Source: Sulfuritalea hydrogenivorans sk43H (lineage in GTDB: Bacteria > Pseudomonadota > Gammaproteobacteria > Burkholderiales > Rhodocyclaceae). From it: a DNA stretch of 64,000 bases. Made by a program: the position numbers and the translations under genes. Below the pieces are notes generated by a model, which did no database searches, was not told where the DNA came from, and saw only the letters and a list, made by a program, of their open reading frames with translations. The stretch's first letter is position 1. Each line of letters opens with the position of its first letter. The stretch is taken from NCBI RefSeq assembly GCF_000828635.1, contig NZ_AP012547.1, forward strand, positions 248,001-312,000. Direction: 5' to 3'. This document shows positions 53,132 through 62,599 of this stretch, one piece after another.

Positions 53132-54682
53132 GTGCGCATCTTCCGCCTGATCCGTATCGCCCGCGTTGCCTATCTTTACGGCCTCGACAAGCTGATCCTA
53201 GATCACGAGCTCGGGGGCGGCTTCCGGGTGCGCCTGCTTCAGGCGGTGCAGCGGCTGATGTTCTGGCGCGACTATTCGGAGCAGATGCGGGCACCGCGCG
53301 CCGTGCGCCTGCGCCAGGCACTCGAAGCCCTCGGGCCGATCTTCGTCAAGTTCGGCCAGTTGCTGTCGACCCGGCGCGACCTGCTGCCGCTGGACATCGC
53401 CGACGAGCTGGCGAAGCTGCAGGATCGCGTGCCGCCCTTTCCGTCGGACCTCGCCATCGCCGAACTGGAGAAGGCCTATGGCAAACCGGTGGATCAGGTC
53501 TTCAAGGAATTCGACCGGGCGCCGGTTGCCTCGGCGTCCGTGGCGCAGGTGCATTTCGCGGTGCTCCCGGACGGCCGCGAAGTCGCGGTGAAAATCCTGC
53601 GGCCCGGCATCCAGCCGGTGATCGAGCACGACATCGCCCTGCTGCAGGTCGCCGCCAGCCTGCTCGAAACGCTCTGGGCCGATGGCCGCCGGCTCAAGCC
53701 GCGCGAGGTGGTCGCCGAGTTCGACAAATACCTGCACTACGAACTGGACCTGATGCGCGAAGCCGCCAACTGCTCGCAACTGCGGCGCAACTTCGAAGGT
53801 TCCGACCTGCTGATCCTGCCCGAGGTGCATTGGGACTGGTGCACGCAAAGCGTGATGGTCATGGAGCGCATGCACGGCACGACGATTTCGCAGATCGACG
53901 TGCTGCGCGAGAAGGGCGTCGACATTCCGCGCCTGGCCCGCGCCGGCGTCGAAATCTTTTTCACCCAGGTGTTCCGCGACGGTTTCTTCCACGCCGACAT
54001 GCATCCCGGCAACATCTTTGTCGCCACCGAGGAGCCGCGCAAAGGGCAGTACATCGCGCTTGACTTCGGCATCGTCGGCACCCTGTCGGATGAGGACAAG
54101 AACTACCTGGCGCGGAATTTCCTCGCCTTCTTCCAGCGTGACTACAAGCGTGTCGCCGAGGTGCACATCGAGTCCGGCTGGGCGCCCAAGGGCACGCGCG
54201 TCGACGAGTTCGAAGCGGCGATCCGCTCCGTCTGCGAACCTTTCTTCGACCGGCCGCTCAAGGAAATTTCCCTGGGCCGCGTGCTGCTGCGCCTGTTCCA
54301 GACCTCGCGCCAGTTCAACGTCGAAATCCAGCCGCAGCTGGTGCTGCTGCAGAAGACCCTGCTCAACGTCGAAGGCCTCGGCCGCGAACTCGACCCCGAA
54401 CTCGATTTGTGGAAGACGGCCCTGCCCTACCTCGAACGCTGGATGAGCGAACAGCTGGGCTGGCTGGCGCTGGAAAACAACATCAAGCGCGAGGCGGCGA
54501 GCTGGGCCAAGCTGCTGCCGACCCTGCCGCGGCTGGTGCATCAGGCGCTCGTGGCCACCGCGACCCCGGCGCCCAACCTGGAGCTGGAGAGCCTGGCCGC
54601 GGAAATACGCGGCATGCGCCAGCTGCTTTGGCTGGCGTTCGCCGTCGCTGCCTTTGCGCTGGGTTTCGCGATCATTCAATAA
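53132..54682 (+). CDS. ubiB: UbiB family ubiquinone biosynthesis kinase-like protein
   Basis: 516 residues of the ABC1/ADCK atypical kinase-like family. [14 protein letters not shown] contains the KxGQ motif that is specific to Ubi[13 protein letters not shown] is the A-rich loop; [13 protein letters not shown] and ALDFGIVG are the catalytic and metal-binding motifs. Two C-terminal helices anchor it. It is required for ubiquinone synthesis. The start is GTG; no strong ribosome site is visible. Confidence 0.92.
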   Translation: MRIFRLIRIARVAYLYGLDKLILDHELGGGFRVRLLQAVQRLMFWRDYSEQMRAPRAVRLRQALEALGPIFVKFGQLLSTRRDLLPLDIADELAKLQDRVPPFPSDLAIAELEKAYGKPVDQVFKEFDRAPVASASVAQVHFAVLPDGREVAVKILRPGIQPVIEHDIALLQVAASLLETLWADGRRLKPREVVAEFDKYLHYELDLMREAANCSQLRRNFEGSDLLILPEVHWDWCTQSVMVMERMHGTTISQIDVLREKGVDIPRLARAGVEIFFTQVFRDGFFHADMHPGNIFVATEEPRKGQYIALDFGIVGTLSDEDKNYLARNFLAFFQRDYKRVAEVHIESGWAPKGTRVDEFEAAIRSVCEPFFDRPLKEISLGRVLLRLFQTSRQFNVEIQPQLVLLQKTLLNVEGLGRELDPELDLWKTALPYLERWMSEQLGWLALENNIKREAASWAKLLPTLPRLVHQALVATATPAPNLELESLAAEIRGMRQLLWLAFAVAAFALGFAIIQ

Positions 54683-54694
54683 GGAGGATTCCGG

Positions 54695-56191
54695 ATGCTG
54701 GTCTGGTTCGTCGTGCTCTATCTGATGGTGTCGGTCGGCATCGGATTGTTCGCCGCCACCCGCGTCCATAACGCCAGGGATTTCGCCGTCGCCGGCCGCA
54801 GCCTGCCGCTGCCGGTGGTGACCGCCACGGTGTTCGCCACCTGGTTCGGCGCCGAGGCGGTGTTCGGCGTCTCCGCCACCTTCGTCAAGGACGGCCTCGG
54901 CGGCGTGGTGGCCGATCCCTTCGGCTCCTCGATGTGCCTGATCATCGCCGGCATCATTTTCTCGCGCTACCTCTACAAGCTCAACATCATCACGCTGGGC
55001 GACTTCTACCGCATGCGCTACAACCGCACCGTGGAAGTCGTTACCACGGTCTGCATCGTGCTCTCCTACCTGGGCTGGGTGGCGGCGCAGATCAAGGCGC
55101 TGGGGCTGATCTTCTTCGTCGTCACCGACGGCGCCGTCTCGCAGAACGCCGGCATGATCCTCGGCGCGGCGATCGTGCTGACCTACACGGTGTTCGGCGG
55201 CATGTTCTCGGTGGCGATCCTCGATTTCGTGCAGATGGCGGTGTCGATGGGCGGCCTGCTGTTCATCGCCTGGACGGTCAGCGGCAAAGTCGGCGGTGGC
55301 GCCACGGCGGTGTTCGACCACGCGGCGGCCGCCGGCAAGCTGGATTTCTTTCCGCCGCCCGATCCCTGGCTGTGGCTCACCTTCCTTGGCACCTGGATGA
55401 CCATGATGCTGGGCTCCATTCCGCAGCAGGACGTGTTCCAGCGCATCACCTCGGCGAAGACGGCGAACATCGCACTGTGGGGCTCGGTGCTCGGCGCCTC
55501 GATCTATTTCTGCTTCACTTTCGTGCCGATGTTCATCGCCTACTCGGCGACGCTGATCGATCCGGCGCTGTTTACCGAGCTGCTGGCCAAGGACACGCAA
55601 CTGGTTCTGCCGACACTGGTCTTGCAGCACACGCCGCTGTTCGCCCAGGTGCTGTTCTTCGGCGCCGTGCTGTCGGCGATCATGAGTTGTTCCTCGGCGA
55701 CGTTGCTGGCGCCTTCCGTGACCTTCGCCGAGAACGTGATCCGGGGCTTTTACCCCAGCATGGGCGACCACCAGTTCCTGCGTGTCATGCGCGGCTGCCT
55801 GGTGGTGTTCACCTGCATCGTGCTCGGTTTCGCGCTGAAGTCGGAGGCCTCGATCTTCAAGATGGTGGAGAACGCCTACAAGGTGACCCTGGCCGGCGCC
55901 TTCGTGCCGCTGGCCGCCGGCATCTTCTGGCGCCATGCGACGACGCAGGGCGCGCTGGCGGCGACCTTCGGCGGCCTCGTGTCGTGGGTGCTGATCGAAG
56001 TCATGATCGGCGAAGCCAGCCCGGTGCCGCCGCAACTGATCGGGCTCGGCGTGTCGATCCTCGGCATGCTGGCCGGCTCGCTGCTGCCGCAATGGGTCGG
56101 TCACCGGCTGCCGGGACACGACCCGCACGCGATCCTGCATCACCATGCCGCCGCGCAAACGCATCATGCCGAGCCGGAACACAAGCATTAG
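54695..56191 (+). CDS. Sodium:solute symporter family protein
   Basis: 498 residues with about 13 hydrophobic segments of the SSS family (RNAR..FAVAGRSLPLPVV motif region and GAEAVFGVSATFVKDGLGG). The substrate is not deducible; the C-terminal tail is His-rich (HHHAAAQTHHAEPEHKH). AAGGAGG precedes the ATG. It lies 12 bp after ubiB and 9 bp before the J-like protease gene, so they form one unit. Confidence 0.85.
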   Translation: MLVWFVVLYLMVSVGIGLFAATRVHNARDFAVAGRSLPLPVVTATVFATWFGAEAVFGVSATFVKDGLGGVVADPFGSSMCLIIAGIIFSRYLYKLNIITLGDFYRMRYNRTVEVVTTVCIVLSYLGWVAAQIKALGLIFFVVTDGAVSQNAGMILGAAIVLTYTVFGGMFSVAILDFVQMAVSMGGLLFIAWTVSGKVGGGATAVFDHAAAAGKLDFFPPPDPWLWLTFLGTWMTMMLGSIPQQDVFQRITSAKTANIALWGSVLGASIYFCFTFVPMFIAYSATLIDPALFTELLAKDTQLVLPTLVLQHTPLFAQVLFFGAVLSAIMSCSSATLLAPSVTFAENVIRGFYPSMGDHQFLRVMRGCLVVFTCIVLGFALKSEASIFKMVENAYKVTLAGAFVPLAAGIFWRHATTQGALAATFGGLVSWVLIEVMIGEASPVPPQLIGLGVSILGMLAGSLLPQWVGHRLPGHDPHAILHHHAAAQTHHAEPEHKH

Positions 56192-56200
56192 GCCGATGAC

Positions 56201-57331
56201 ATGGCTGAAAAACAGTCGCTCTACGAACTTCTCGGGCTCACTGACAAGGCTTCGCCCCAGGATATTCGAGATGCCTTCGAGGCCCGGCGACGCGAGCTGG
56301 AGGCCGAGCCGGACGGCGAGGAACGGCGCAATCGCCTGAGTTTTCTGCAGCACGCGCGCGATGCGCTGAGCGATCCGCGCCAGCGGGCGCTGTATGACCG
56401 CCGCAGCCGCGACCAGCGAACTGCCGTGGCGGTGGCGCCCAGACCCGCGCGCTCGCTGTGGCCGGTTTTTGCCATGATCCTGCTGGCAGGCGCCGCCTGG
56501 CCGGCCTGGCGCTACCTCGCAGCGGACCAGCCGCAGCCGGTTGTCAAGGCGCCGCCTGCCAGGGCCGTGCCGCCGACGCCGGTGATCGAGCTGCGCTTCG
56601 AAGAGGACATTGCGGCCCTGCTGCCCCCCGCGCCCGTGAATGTTCCCGCGGGCAATGCCGTCAAACCGGAGACCGCGCGGCAGTCCTCGGGAGCCCTTCA
56701 GCCGGGTGAGCGGAAAATCGTTTTTTCGGGACCCGATGCCGCCGTCCTGGCAAAGCTCTCGGAATCGACCTATCTGATCGTGGGCGCGGTGGGCCTCGGC
56801 ACCGGCGTGGCGATCGAACCCGACAAGTTGCTGACCAACTGCCACGTAATCGCCCCCAACGTGCTGAAGGGGCCGATCGAGGCCATCAATCCGCTGACGC
56901 AGGAGAAGACCCGGATCGTCGCCGCGGCCTTCCTGGTCAGGGAGGATGCCTGCGTCGTCCATGCGCCGGGCCTCAACGGCAAACCGGTTGCATTCGGCGA
57001 CACGAGGCAGTTGGCGCGAGGGACGCGCATTTTCAACATCGGCTTCGCCAAGGGCCGCCTGACGGCTTCCAGCGGCTCCTTCCTCGGCATCATCAATCGC
57101 GTCGGGCAGAACTATCTGGTCTCCTCGAATTACTGCGACCACGGCGTTTCAGGCGGCCCGCTGGTCGACGAAGAAGGCCGGCTGGTGGGCCTGACGTCAG
57201 GCGGGCCGGCGGATCGCAGCGTCTGTCTTTCGCTTACGGCGGAGACGGCGCGCACCGTGCTGGGGCAAACCCTGATCGTGATCGATGCCTTCCCGCCCAA
57301 CTACATGAGCAATCTGACGCGGCGCTGGTAG
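56201..57331 (+). CDS. DnaJ-like domain fused to a trypsin-like serine protease
   Basis: 376 residues. Residues 1-75 resemble a J domain (LYELLGLTDKASPQDIRDAF; ARDALSDPRQRALYDRR), but the HPD tripeptide needed to stimulate DnaK is absent. A membrane helix is at about 88-108. From ~185 a trypsin-like protease follows with visible His (TNCHV, ~212), Asp (REDACVV, ~247) and Ser (GVSGGPL, ~316). The J-like end would be cytoplasmic and the protease periplasmic. I do not know of a characterised homologue. Confidence 0.78.
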   Translation: MAEKQSLYELLGLTDKASPQDIRDAFEARRRELEAEPDGEERRNRLSFLQHARDALSDPRQRALYDRRSRDQRTAVAVAPRPARSLWPVFAMILLAGAAWPAWRYLAADQPQPVVKAPPARAVPPTPVIELRFEEDIAALLPPAPVNVPAGNAVKPETARQSSGALQPGERKIVFSGPDAAVLAKLSESTYLIVGAVGLGTGVAIEPDKLLTNCHVIAPNVLKGPIEAINPLTQEKTRIVAAAFLVREDACVVHAPGLNGKPVAFGDTRQLARGTRIFNIGFAKGRLTASSGSFLGIINRVGQNYLVSSNYCDHGVSGGPLVDEEGRLVGLTSGGPADRSVCLSLTAETARTVLGQTLIVIDAFPPNYMSNLTRRW

Positions 57332-57371
57332 TCCTTGTCCGCACGCCGCGAAGCCGGCAGAATCGGAACCC

Positions 57372-58439
57372 GTGGCACACGGCGCACGAACCTATCTGAC
57401 GCTCTACCTGACCAGCGGTTACGTGCTGCTGATCGTCTATGCCAGCTTGTATCCCCTTGCCGGCTGGCACGATAGCGGCGGTGATCCGCTGGCCTTCCTC
57501 GGCGCGGCATGGCCGCGCTACACCACCGGCTTCGACCTGGCGACCAACGTGATTGCCTACTTGCCCTTCGGCTTTTTTTGCACGGCGGCCCTGCGCCATC
57601 GCCTGGCGCCGCTTTCTGCGTGGTTTGCGGCGATTCTGTTCGGCGCCGGCCTGAGCTTTGCCATGGAACTGCTGCAGAACTACCTGCCCAGCCGCGTGCC
57701 TTCCAACCTGGATTTGGCCTGCAATACGGCGGGCGCCCTGCTCGGCGGCGTGTTCGGTGGGCGTTGGGGCGCGCATGCCCTGGATGAGGGACGGCTGGCA
57801 CGCTGGCGCCGGCGCGTGATGATGCAGGCCTACGGCGCTGACGTCGGGGTGCTGCTGATCGCGGCCTGGCTGATGACCCAGCTCTCGCCGGAGACCCTGC
57901 TGTTCGGCAGCGGCAACCTGCGCCAGATGCTCGACCTGCCGCCGGTGCAGCCCTTTCTGCCGGAGCGCTTTGTCAGGCTCGAAACCGCCATCGCCGCTTC
58001 GGGCCTGCTGGCAGCGGGACTGATTGCCACCCTGCTGCTGCGCCGGAACGCCCGGCTGCTGACAGCTTGCTTGCTGCTCGCAGCCCTGCTGATCAAGACC
58101 CTGGCGCATGCGCTGCTGATGGGGCCGGCGGCGGCCACGACCTGGGTTACACCGGGCAACAGCATCGGCATTGCCGTCGGGCTGGCATTGTGGTGGAGCG
58201 CGTCCTTCCTGGCCATTCCGCTGCAACGCGCGGTGGCGGCGGTGGCGCTGCTGTTTGCCACCGTCATGGTTAATATCGCTCCGGAGAATCCCTATCTGCT
58301 CAATACGCTGCAGATCTGGAATCCCGGCCAGTTCCTGAGTTTCAACGGCCTCACGCGCCTGATCTGCTCGCTGTGGCCTTTCCTTGTCCTGCCCTGGCTG
58401 ATGATCTACCGTCCGGAGAAACATGCGCTCAATTACTGA
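57372..58439 (+). CDS. VanZ-family membrane protein
   Basis: 355 residues with eight to nine hydrophobic helices. The VanZ signature is DLATNVIAYLPFGFFCTAAL, and MELLQNYLPSRVPSNLDLACNTAGA is highly conserved. Function in this family is uncertain; VanZ confers teicoplanin tolerance in enterococci. It starts with GTG and its stop overlaps the following gene. Confidence 0.83.
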   Translation: MAHGARTYLTLYLTSGYVLLIVYASLYPLAGWHDSGGDPLAFLGAAWPRYTTGFDLATNVIAYLPFGFFCTAALRHRLAPLSAWFAAILFGAGLSFAMELLQNYLPSRVPSNLDLACNTAGALLGGVFGGRWGAHALDEGRLARWRRRVMMQAYGADVGVLLIAAWLMTQLSPETLLFGSGNLRQMLDLPPVQPFLPERFVRLETAIAASGLLAAGLIATLLLRRNARLLTACLLLAALLIKTLAHALLMGPAAATTWVTPGNSIGIAVGLALWWSASFLAIPLQRAVAAVALLFATVMVNIAPENPYLLNTLQIWNPGQFLSFNGLTRLICSLWPFLVLPWLMIYRPEKHALNY

Positions 58440-58746
58440 CATGACCACCCTGCGCGACGCGCTGCGCGACTTTTGCGCCGCACGCGACTGGCATCGCTAT
58501 CACACCCCGAAGAACCTCGTCATGGCGCTCAGCGTCGAAGCCGCCGAACTGGTCGAGCATTTCCAGTGGGCGACGCCCGAGGAAAGTCTCGCCCTGGCCC
58601 CGGAAAAACGCGCCGAGGTCGCCGATGAAATCGCCGACGTGCTGATCTACCTGACCGAACTGGCCGATGTGCTCGGCATCGACCCGATCGCCGCGGCGCG
58701 CGAGAAGATCGTCAAGAACGCGGTCAAATATCCGCCGCCCCTATAA
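58423..58746 (+). CDS. MazG-like nucleotide pyrophosphohydrolase (all-alpha NTP-PPase)
   Basis: 107 residues. The EExxE-type metal site is ALSVEAAELVEHFQWA and DEIADVLIYLTELAD, as in dCTPase/RS21-C6-like enzymes that clean up non-canonical or excess dNTPs. GGAG lies four bases before the ATG at 58423; the ATG at 58441 is an alternative. Confidence 0.88.
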   Translation: MRSITDMTTLRDALRDFCAARDWHRYHTPKNLVMALSVEAAELVEHFQWATPEESLALAPEKRAEVADEIADVLIYLTELADVLGIDPIAAAREKIVKNAVKYPPPL

Positions 58747-58747
58747 T
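58742..58747 (+). promoter_or_regulatory. Consensus -10 box before the ferredoxin gene
   Basis: TATAAT overlaps the stop codon of the NTP-PPase gene, 25 bases before the ATG at 58772. No good -35 is visible. It suggests an internal promoter. Confidence 0.45.
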
Positions 58748-58771
58748 CGTTTTTTGTCCGAATCCAGCCCC

Positions 58772-59083
58772 ATGAGCCATTTCAAACATCACGTCTTCTT
58801 CTGCACCAACCAGCGCGCGACCGGCGAAGCCTGCTGCAACAACCACGGCGCCAGCGACATGCGCGCCTACGCCAAGGACAAGGTCAAGGCGCTCGGCGCC
58901 AAAGTGCCGGGCAAGGTGCGCATCAACGCCGCCGGCTGCCTCGATCGTTGCGAACAGGGGCCGGTGCTGGTGATCTACCCCGAGGCGGTCTGGTACACCT
59001 ACGTGGACCGGGAAGACATCGACGAGATCATCGACCAGCATCTGGTCAATGGCCGTGTCGTCGAGCGCCTCAAGGTGGATTGA
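58772..59083 (+). CDS. Thioredoxin-like [2Fe-2S] ferredoxin
   Basis: 103 residues of the thioredoxin-like ferredoxin family. The four cluster cysteines are visible: HVFFCTNQR, ACCNNHG, and AAGCLDRCEQGP. It carries electrons or acts as a redox sensor in the cytoplasm. The ATG at 58772 follows a T-rich spacer. It lies 3 bp before the hydrolase gene. Confidence 0.88.
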   Translation: MSHFKHHVFFCTNQRATGEACCNNHGASDMRAYAKDKVKALGAKVPGKVRINAAGCLDRCEQGPVLVIYPEAVWYTYVDREDIDEIIDQHLVNGRVVERLKVD

Positions 59084-59086
59084 ATC

Positions 59087-59743
59087 GTGTCGCGGCACGA
59101 GCGCATCCTGGTCGACGGGCCGGACGGCAAGATAGAGGTATTCGTCGAAGGCCATGAGAATCCGCAGGGCATCGCGCTGATCGCCCATCCGCATCCGCTG
59201 TTCGGAGGCACTGCCGACAACAAGGTGGTGACCACGCTGGCGCGCGCCTTTCGCGAGCGCGGCTGCATCACGCTGCGGCCCAGTTTTCGCGGCGTCGGCG
59301 GCAGCGAGGGCGAGCATGACCACGGCGATGCCGAGACCGACGACGTGCTGGCGGTGCACGCCTGGGCGCGTGAACGCTATGCCGACGTGCTGACCGCGTC
59401 AGGCGCGCCGCTACCCGTTTATCTGGCGGGATTCTCCTTCGGCGCGTATGTCACCACGCGCCTCGCCAAGCGCCTGGCCGCGGCCGGTGATCCGGCCAAG
59501 TGGCTGGTGCTGGTCGGTACCGCCGCCGGTTTCGTCGAAGGCGCGCGCAGCTACGAGACCGCGGCCGTGACTGCCGACACACTGGTGATCCACGGCTCGG
59601 AAGACACGACCGTGCGCCTCGATAACGTACTGGCCTGGGCGCAGCCGCTGGAAATTCCCGTCGTCGTGATCCCCGGCGCCGACCACTTCTTCCACCGCCG
59701 CCTGCACCTGATCCGCGACATCATCCATCGCGCCTGGCATTGA
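59087..59743 (+). CDS. Cytoplasmic alpha/beta hydrolase
   Basis: 218 residues. [13 protein letters not shown] is the oxyanion region, [16 protein letters not shown] has the Ser nucleophile in GFSFGA, and IPGADHFFH the His. This HPHPxxGG type is widespread in proteobacteria; substrate unknown. The start is GTG at 59087. It ends 7 bp before the ABC ATPase gene. Confidence 0.82.
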   Translation: MSRHERILVDGPDGKIEVFVEGHENPQGIALIAHPHPLFGGTADNKVVTTLARAFRERGCITLRPSFRGVGGSEGEHDHGDAETDDVLAVHAWARERYADVLTASGAPLPVYLAGFSFGAYVTTRLAKRLAAAGDPAKWLVLVGTAAGFVEGARSYETAAVTADTLVIHGSEDTTVRLDNVLAWAQPLEIPVVVIPGADHFFHRRLHLIRDIIHRAWH

Positions 59744-59750
59744 GCGAAAG

Positions 59751-60662
<912 letters not shown>

Positions 60663-61000
60663 GCTCGATGCGACTCGCCTTGGCATCGCACCTCGATCTG
60701 AACCGGTTCAAAGTGGCGATACAAAAGTCGGCGCTGGCGGCACGGCGGCAATCGATGGTGGACGTCGATTTGCCAGATAAGTATCCTGAATGTAGATGCC
60801 GATGACGTGACGACCGAAGCCTGCCGAATCCAGCCCTGCTCGATGTGCCAGCCCTCCTGATCCCGCAGAAACTGCATACACGACAATATGACGCCCGAGC
60901 ACCCAAGAACCTCCCTCGAAAACAACCCGTTCGAAAAGTGTTCCGGGATATGCGACTGTCGCATATTCCGTTTACTCGCCGTTTCGTCGGCGACATCACG
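60663..61000. other. Non-coding spacer with no recognised gene
   Basis: Between nodI and the integron cassette. It contains a 22-bp repeat copy (60726-60747) and a perfect 12-bp palindrome TGAACCGGTTCA (60699-60710). Open frames on both strands are low-complexity in codon use and match nothing I recognise. Base composition becomes less G+C-rich toward the cassette. Confidence 0.5.
60726..60747 (+). repeat. Dispersed 22-bp repeat, copy 9
   Basis: Full consensus match (variable pair GC) in the nodI-cassette spacer. A degenerate relative with three changes lies at 61800-61821. Confidence 0.7.
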
Positions 61001-61017
61001 TTAGCACCACTATCCAT

Positions 61018-61692
61018 ATGAACTTTGAGCGGCAGAAACTCGTTACGCGCGCATTCGGTCAATTGGCCACATTGATTATTCTAGGTTCGCCGCTCGTGAA
61101 AGCCTATGGGGCCAACAACGCAACATTTCCCGCGGGCTACGAGTGGGTAGTCGGCGCCTATGAAGGGCGCGTCGGAAACAACACAAGGCACGCAACCATA
61201 CGCATCCAATGCAATTCCTCAAGAGAATGTCAATTTGTGTATGAGGTCGTTGCTCCAGACACCAAACCGATGGTGAACACCTACAGTTACCGCAATGCGG
61301 CTCCGGCAGCAACATTGAAATATGCCAGGAACGCTCTGTCCTATGCACGCGACATGCTGCGCAAAGGGTCCAAGCCGTTTCCAGGCACTGACGATGAGGC
61401 TTTCAGAGAGAAAGCACTGACTTTTCTCGAATCAAATGCGGATATTGAGCAATGCATTGACCCGAATCCCGCGACAGATGGGCGCGATGACGCCTACTAC
61501 CTCCTTTGCAAACCTTCTTCCTCTCCTTTTGGTTCGAAAACCATCTTGCTTTTTGCGACGGTCCTCAGTGGCTGTCAGCCAGCATTCTGTCGCTACGTAA
61601 TTCTGCCGTTGCATCCGGCTGCGCGGTCCGATGGTGGTGCTAACCCATCAGTGCAGGGGACGCTGCGCGATAAAGCCGCGCAGCGCCCCTGA
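61018..61692 (+). CDS. Hypothetical exported protein carried by the integron cassette
   Basis: 224 residues with a likely signal peptide (AFGQLATLIILGSPLVKAYG). The body has cysteines at CNSSRECQF, IEQCIDP, LLCKPS and a C-terminal GCQPAFCRYVILPL. The last ~25 residues (PSVQGTLRDKAAQRP) are read from the attC site, common for cassette genes, and may not belong to the native fold. No function is recognised. Codon use and lower G+C differ from the neighbours. Confidence 0.6.
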   Translation: MNFERQKLVTRAFGQLATLIILGSPLVKAYGANNATFPAGYEWVVGAYEGRVGNNTRHATIRIQCNSSRECQFVYEVVAPDTKPMVNTYSYRNAAPAATLKYARNALSYARDMLRKGSKPFPGTDDEAFREKALTFLESNADIEQCIDPNPATDGRDDAYYLLCKPSSSPFGSKTILLFATVLSGCQPAFCRYVILPLHPAARSDGGANPSVQGTLRDKAAQRP

Positions 61693-61701
61693 CCTTGAAC
61701 G
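61636..61701 (+). other. attC recombination site of the cassette
   Basis: Outer arm GGTGCTAAC (61636-61644); inner stem CAGGGG, extra A, CGCTGCGC, nine-base loop, GCGCAGCG, CCCCTG. The unpaired A is the extrahelical base that directs IntI to the bottom strand. It ends AACG at 61701, followed by TT of the insertion point. R' and R'' deviate from the 7-base consensus at two positions but pair perfectly with each other. Confidence 0.8.
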
Positions 61702-61840
61702 TTGAAGCTGTAAAAACCCCTTTTCGAGCCGCAAATTCCCCTCCGAATGGTGCGATTGTCATCGCGCCATTTGTCATTTCATCGTCGTAGTTCCCGAATC
61801 GCCGTGCCGCCAGCCCCAGCTCTTGAGCAATGCATGCCGT

Positions 61841-61859
61841 TGATACCAAATTGGTATCA
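61841..61859. promoter_or_regulatory. HigA operator: perfect 19-bp palindrome
   Basis: TGATACCAAATTGGTATCA, nine bases each side of a central A. It lies 14 bases before the likely higB start and overlaps an upstream ATG. Antitoxin binding would block transcription of higBA; the TATCAT and nearby sequence may be the -10. Confidence 0.75.
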
Positions 61860-61873
61860 TGCTAAAGTGGCGC

Positions 61874-62167
61874 ATGCGGATCATTGCCCTTTCCACCTTG
61901 CGGACCTTCTGGCAAACGCACCCGGAAGTGGAAACACCTTTGCGGGCTTGGTATGCCCTGGCGAGCCGGGCGCACTGGAAGACGCCGGCCGACATCAAGG
62001 CGGCGTATCGCAACGCAAGCTTTGTCGCCGATCGCCGGGTGGTGTTCAACATCAAGGGCAATGACTACCGGCTGGTGGTGGCGGTTCGCTACGATCGGGG
62101 GCTGATGTATGTCCGTTTCGTCGGCAGTCATCGGCAATACGACAGGATAGACGTGGAAACGATTTAG
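61874..62167 (+). CDS. higB: HigB-type mRNA interferase toxin
   Basis: 97 residues from the ATG at 61874 (an ATG at 61859 inside the operator would give 102). It is a RelE-fold ribosome-dependent endonuclease of the HigB_toxin family: LRTFWQTHPEVETPLRAWY, FNIKGNDYRLVVAVRYD and VRFVGSHRQYDRI are typical. It precedes its antitoxin gene, the usual higBA order. Confidence 0.88.
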   Translation: MRIIALSTLRTFWQTHPEVETPLRAWYALASRAHWKTPADIKAAYRNASFVADRRVVFNIKGNDYRLVVAVRYDRGLMYVRFVGSHRQYDRIDVETI

Positions 62168-62176
62168 GAGACCGAC

Positions 62177-62569
62177 ATGGAACTCAAGCCCATCCGAACC
62201 AAAAAGGAATACCAGACGGCGCTGGCCGAGGTCGAGCGCCTGTGGGATGCGCCGGCGAAGTCGGCCGCGTCGGACCGGCTCGACGTGCTGACGATGCTGG
62301 TCGAGCGCTATGAGCGGCAGCACTTTCCGATTGCCGATCCCGATCCTATCGAGTTCCTCGGCCATGTCATGGACAGTCGCGATCTGACGCGCAAAGATAT
62401 GGAAGCCTACATCGGGCCGCGCGGCCGTGTCGCCGATATCCTGAACCGCACCCGGCCGCTGACCCTGGAAATGATCCGGCGTCTGGCGGATGGACTGCAG
62501 TTGCCGGCCGAGGTATTGATCAAGCCCTACCGGTTGCGGCGGGAAGCCGGGGAACTGGCGGCGGCCTAA
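62177..62569 (+). CDS. higA: HigA-type antitoxin with helix-turn-helix
   Basis: 130 residues. The C-terminal half carries an XRE-like DNA-binding domain (MDSRDLTRKDMEAYIGPRGR; RLADGLQLPAEVLIKPY), and the N-terminal part pairs with the toxin. AGGAG lies before the ATG. It should bind the palindrome at 61841 and neutralise HigB. Confidence 0.88.
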   Translation: MELKPIRTKKEYQTALAEVERLWDAPAKSAASDRLDVLTMLVERYERQHFPIADPDPIEFLGHVMDSRDLTRKDMEAYIGPRGRVADILNRTRPLTLEMIRRLADGLQLPAEVLIKPYRLRREAGELAAA

Positions 62570-62599
62570 GCCGTCCGACTGCCTGATACGACACCTTCC

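Larger units (their letters stand above)
61001..61701 (+). mobile_element. Lone integron gene cassette
   Basis: The cassette begins TTAGCACC after G61000 and ends with G61701 of its attC. GTTAGCACC at 60999-61008 is the exact complement of the outer R'' arm GGTGCTAAC (61636-61644), which is what an integrated cassette shows when its attC is split by site-specific insertion at G|TT. Inside are one ORF (61018) starting close to the boundary and a foldable attC. No integrase or array of cassettes is in the window, so this is a solo insertion, probably at a secondary site. Confidence 0.82.

Noticed and set aside
53198-57142. Open frame of about 1300 codons on the minus strand opposite ubiB, the symporter and the J-like protease
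   Set aside because: It spans three well-supported plus-strand genes, has Arg/Gln/His-rich composition typical of antisense reading and no recognisable motif.
61800-61821. Degenerate 22-bp repeat downstream of the cassette
   Set aside because: Three core mismatches; similarity is probably real but too weak to count as a copy.
61640-61849. Minus-strand ORF of 69 codons over the attC site
   Set aside because: Its C-terminal part is read from the attC stem and it lies between two features that explain the sequence.
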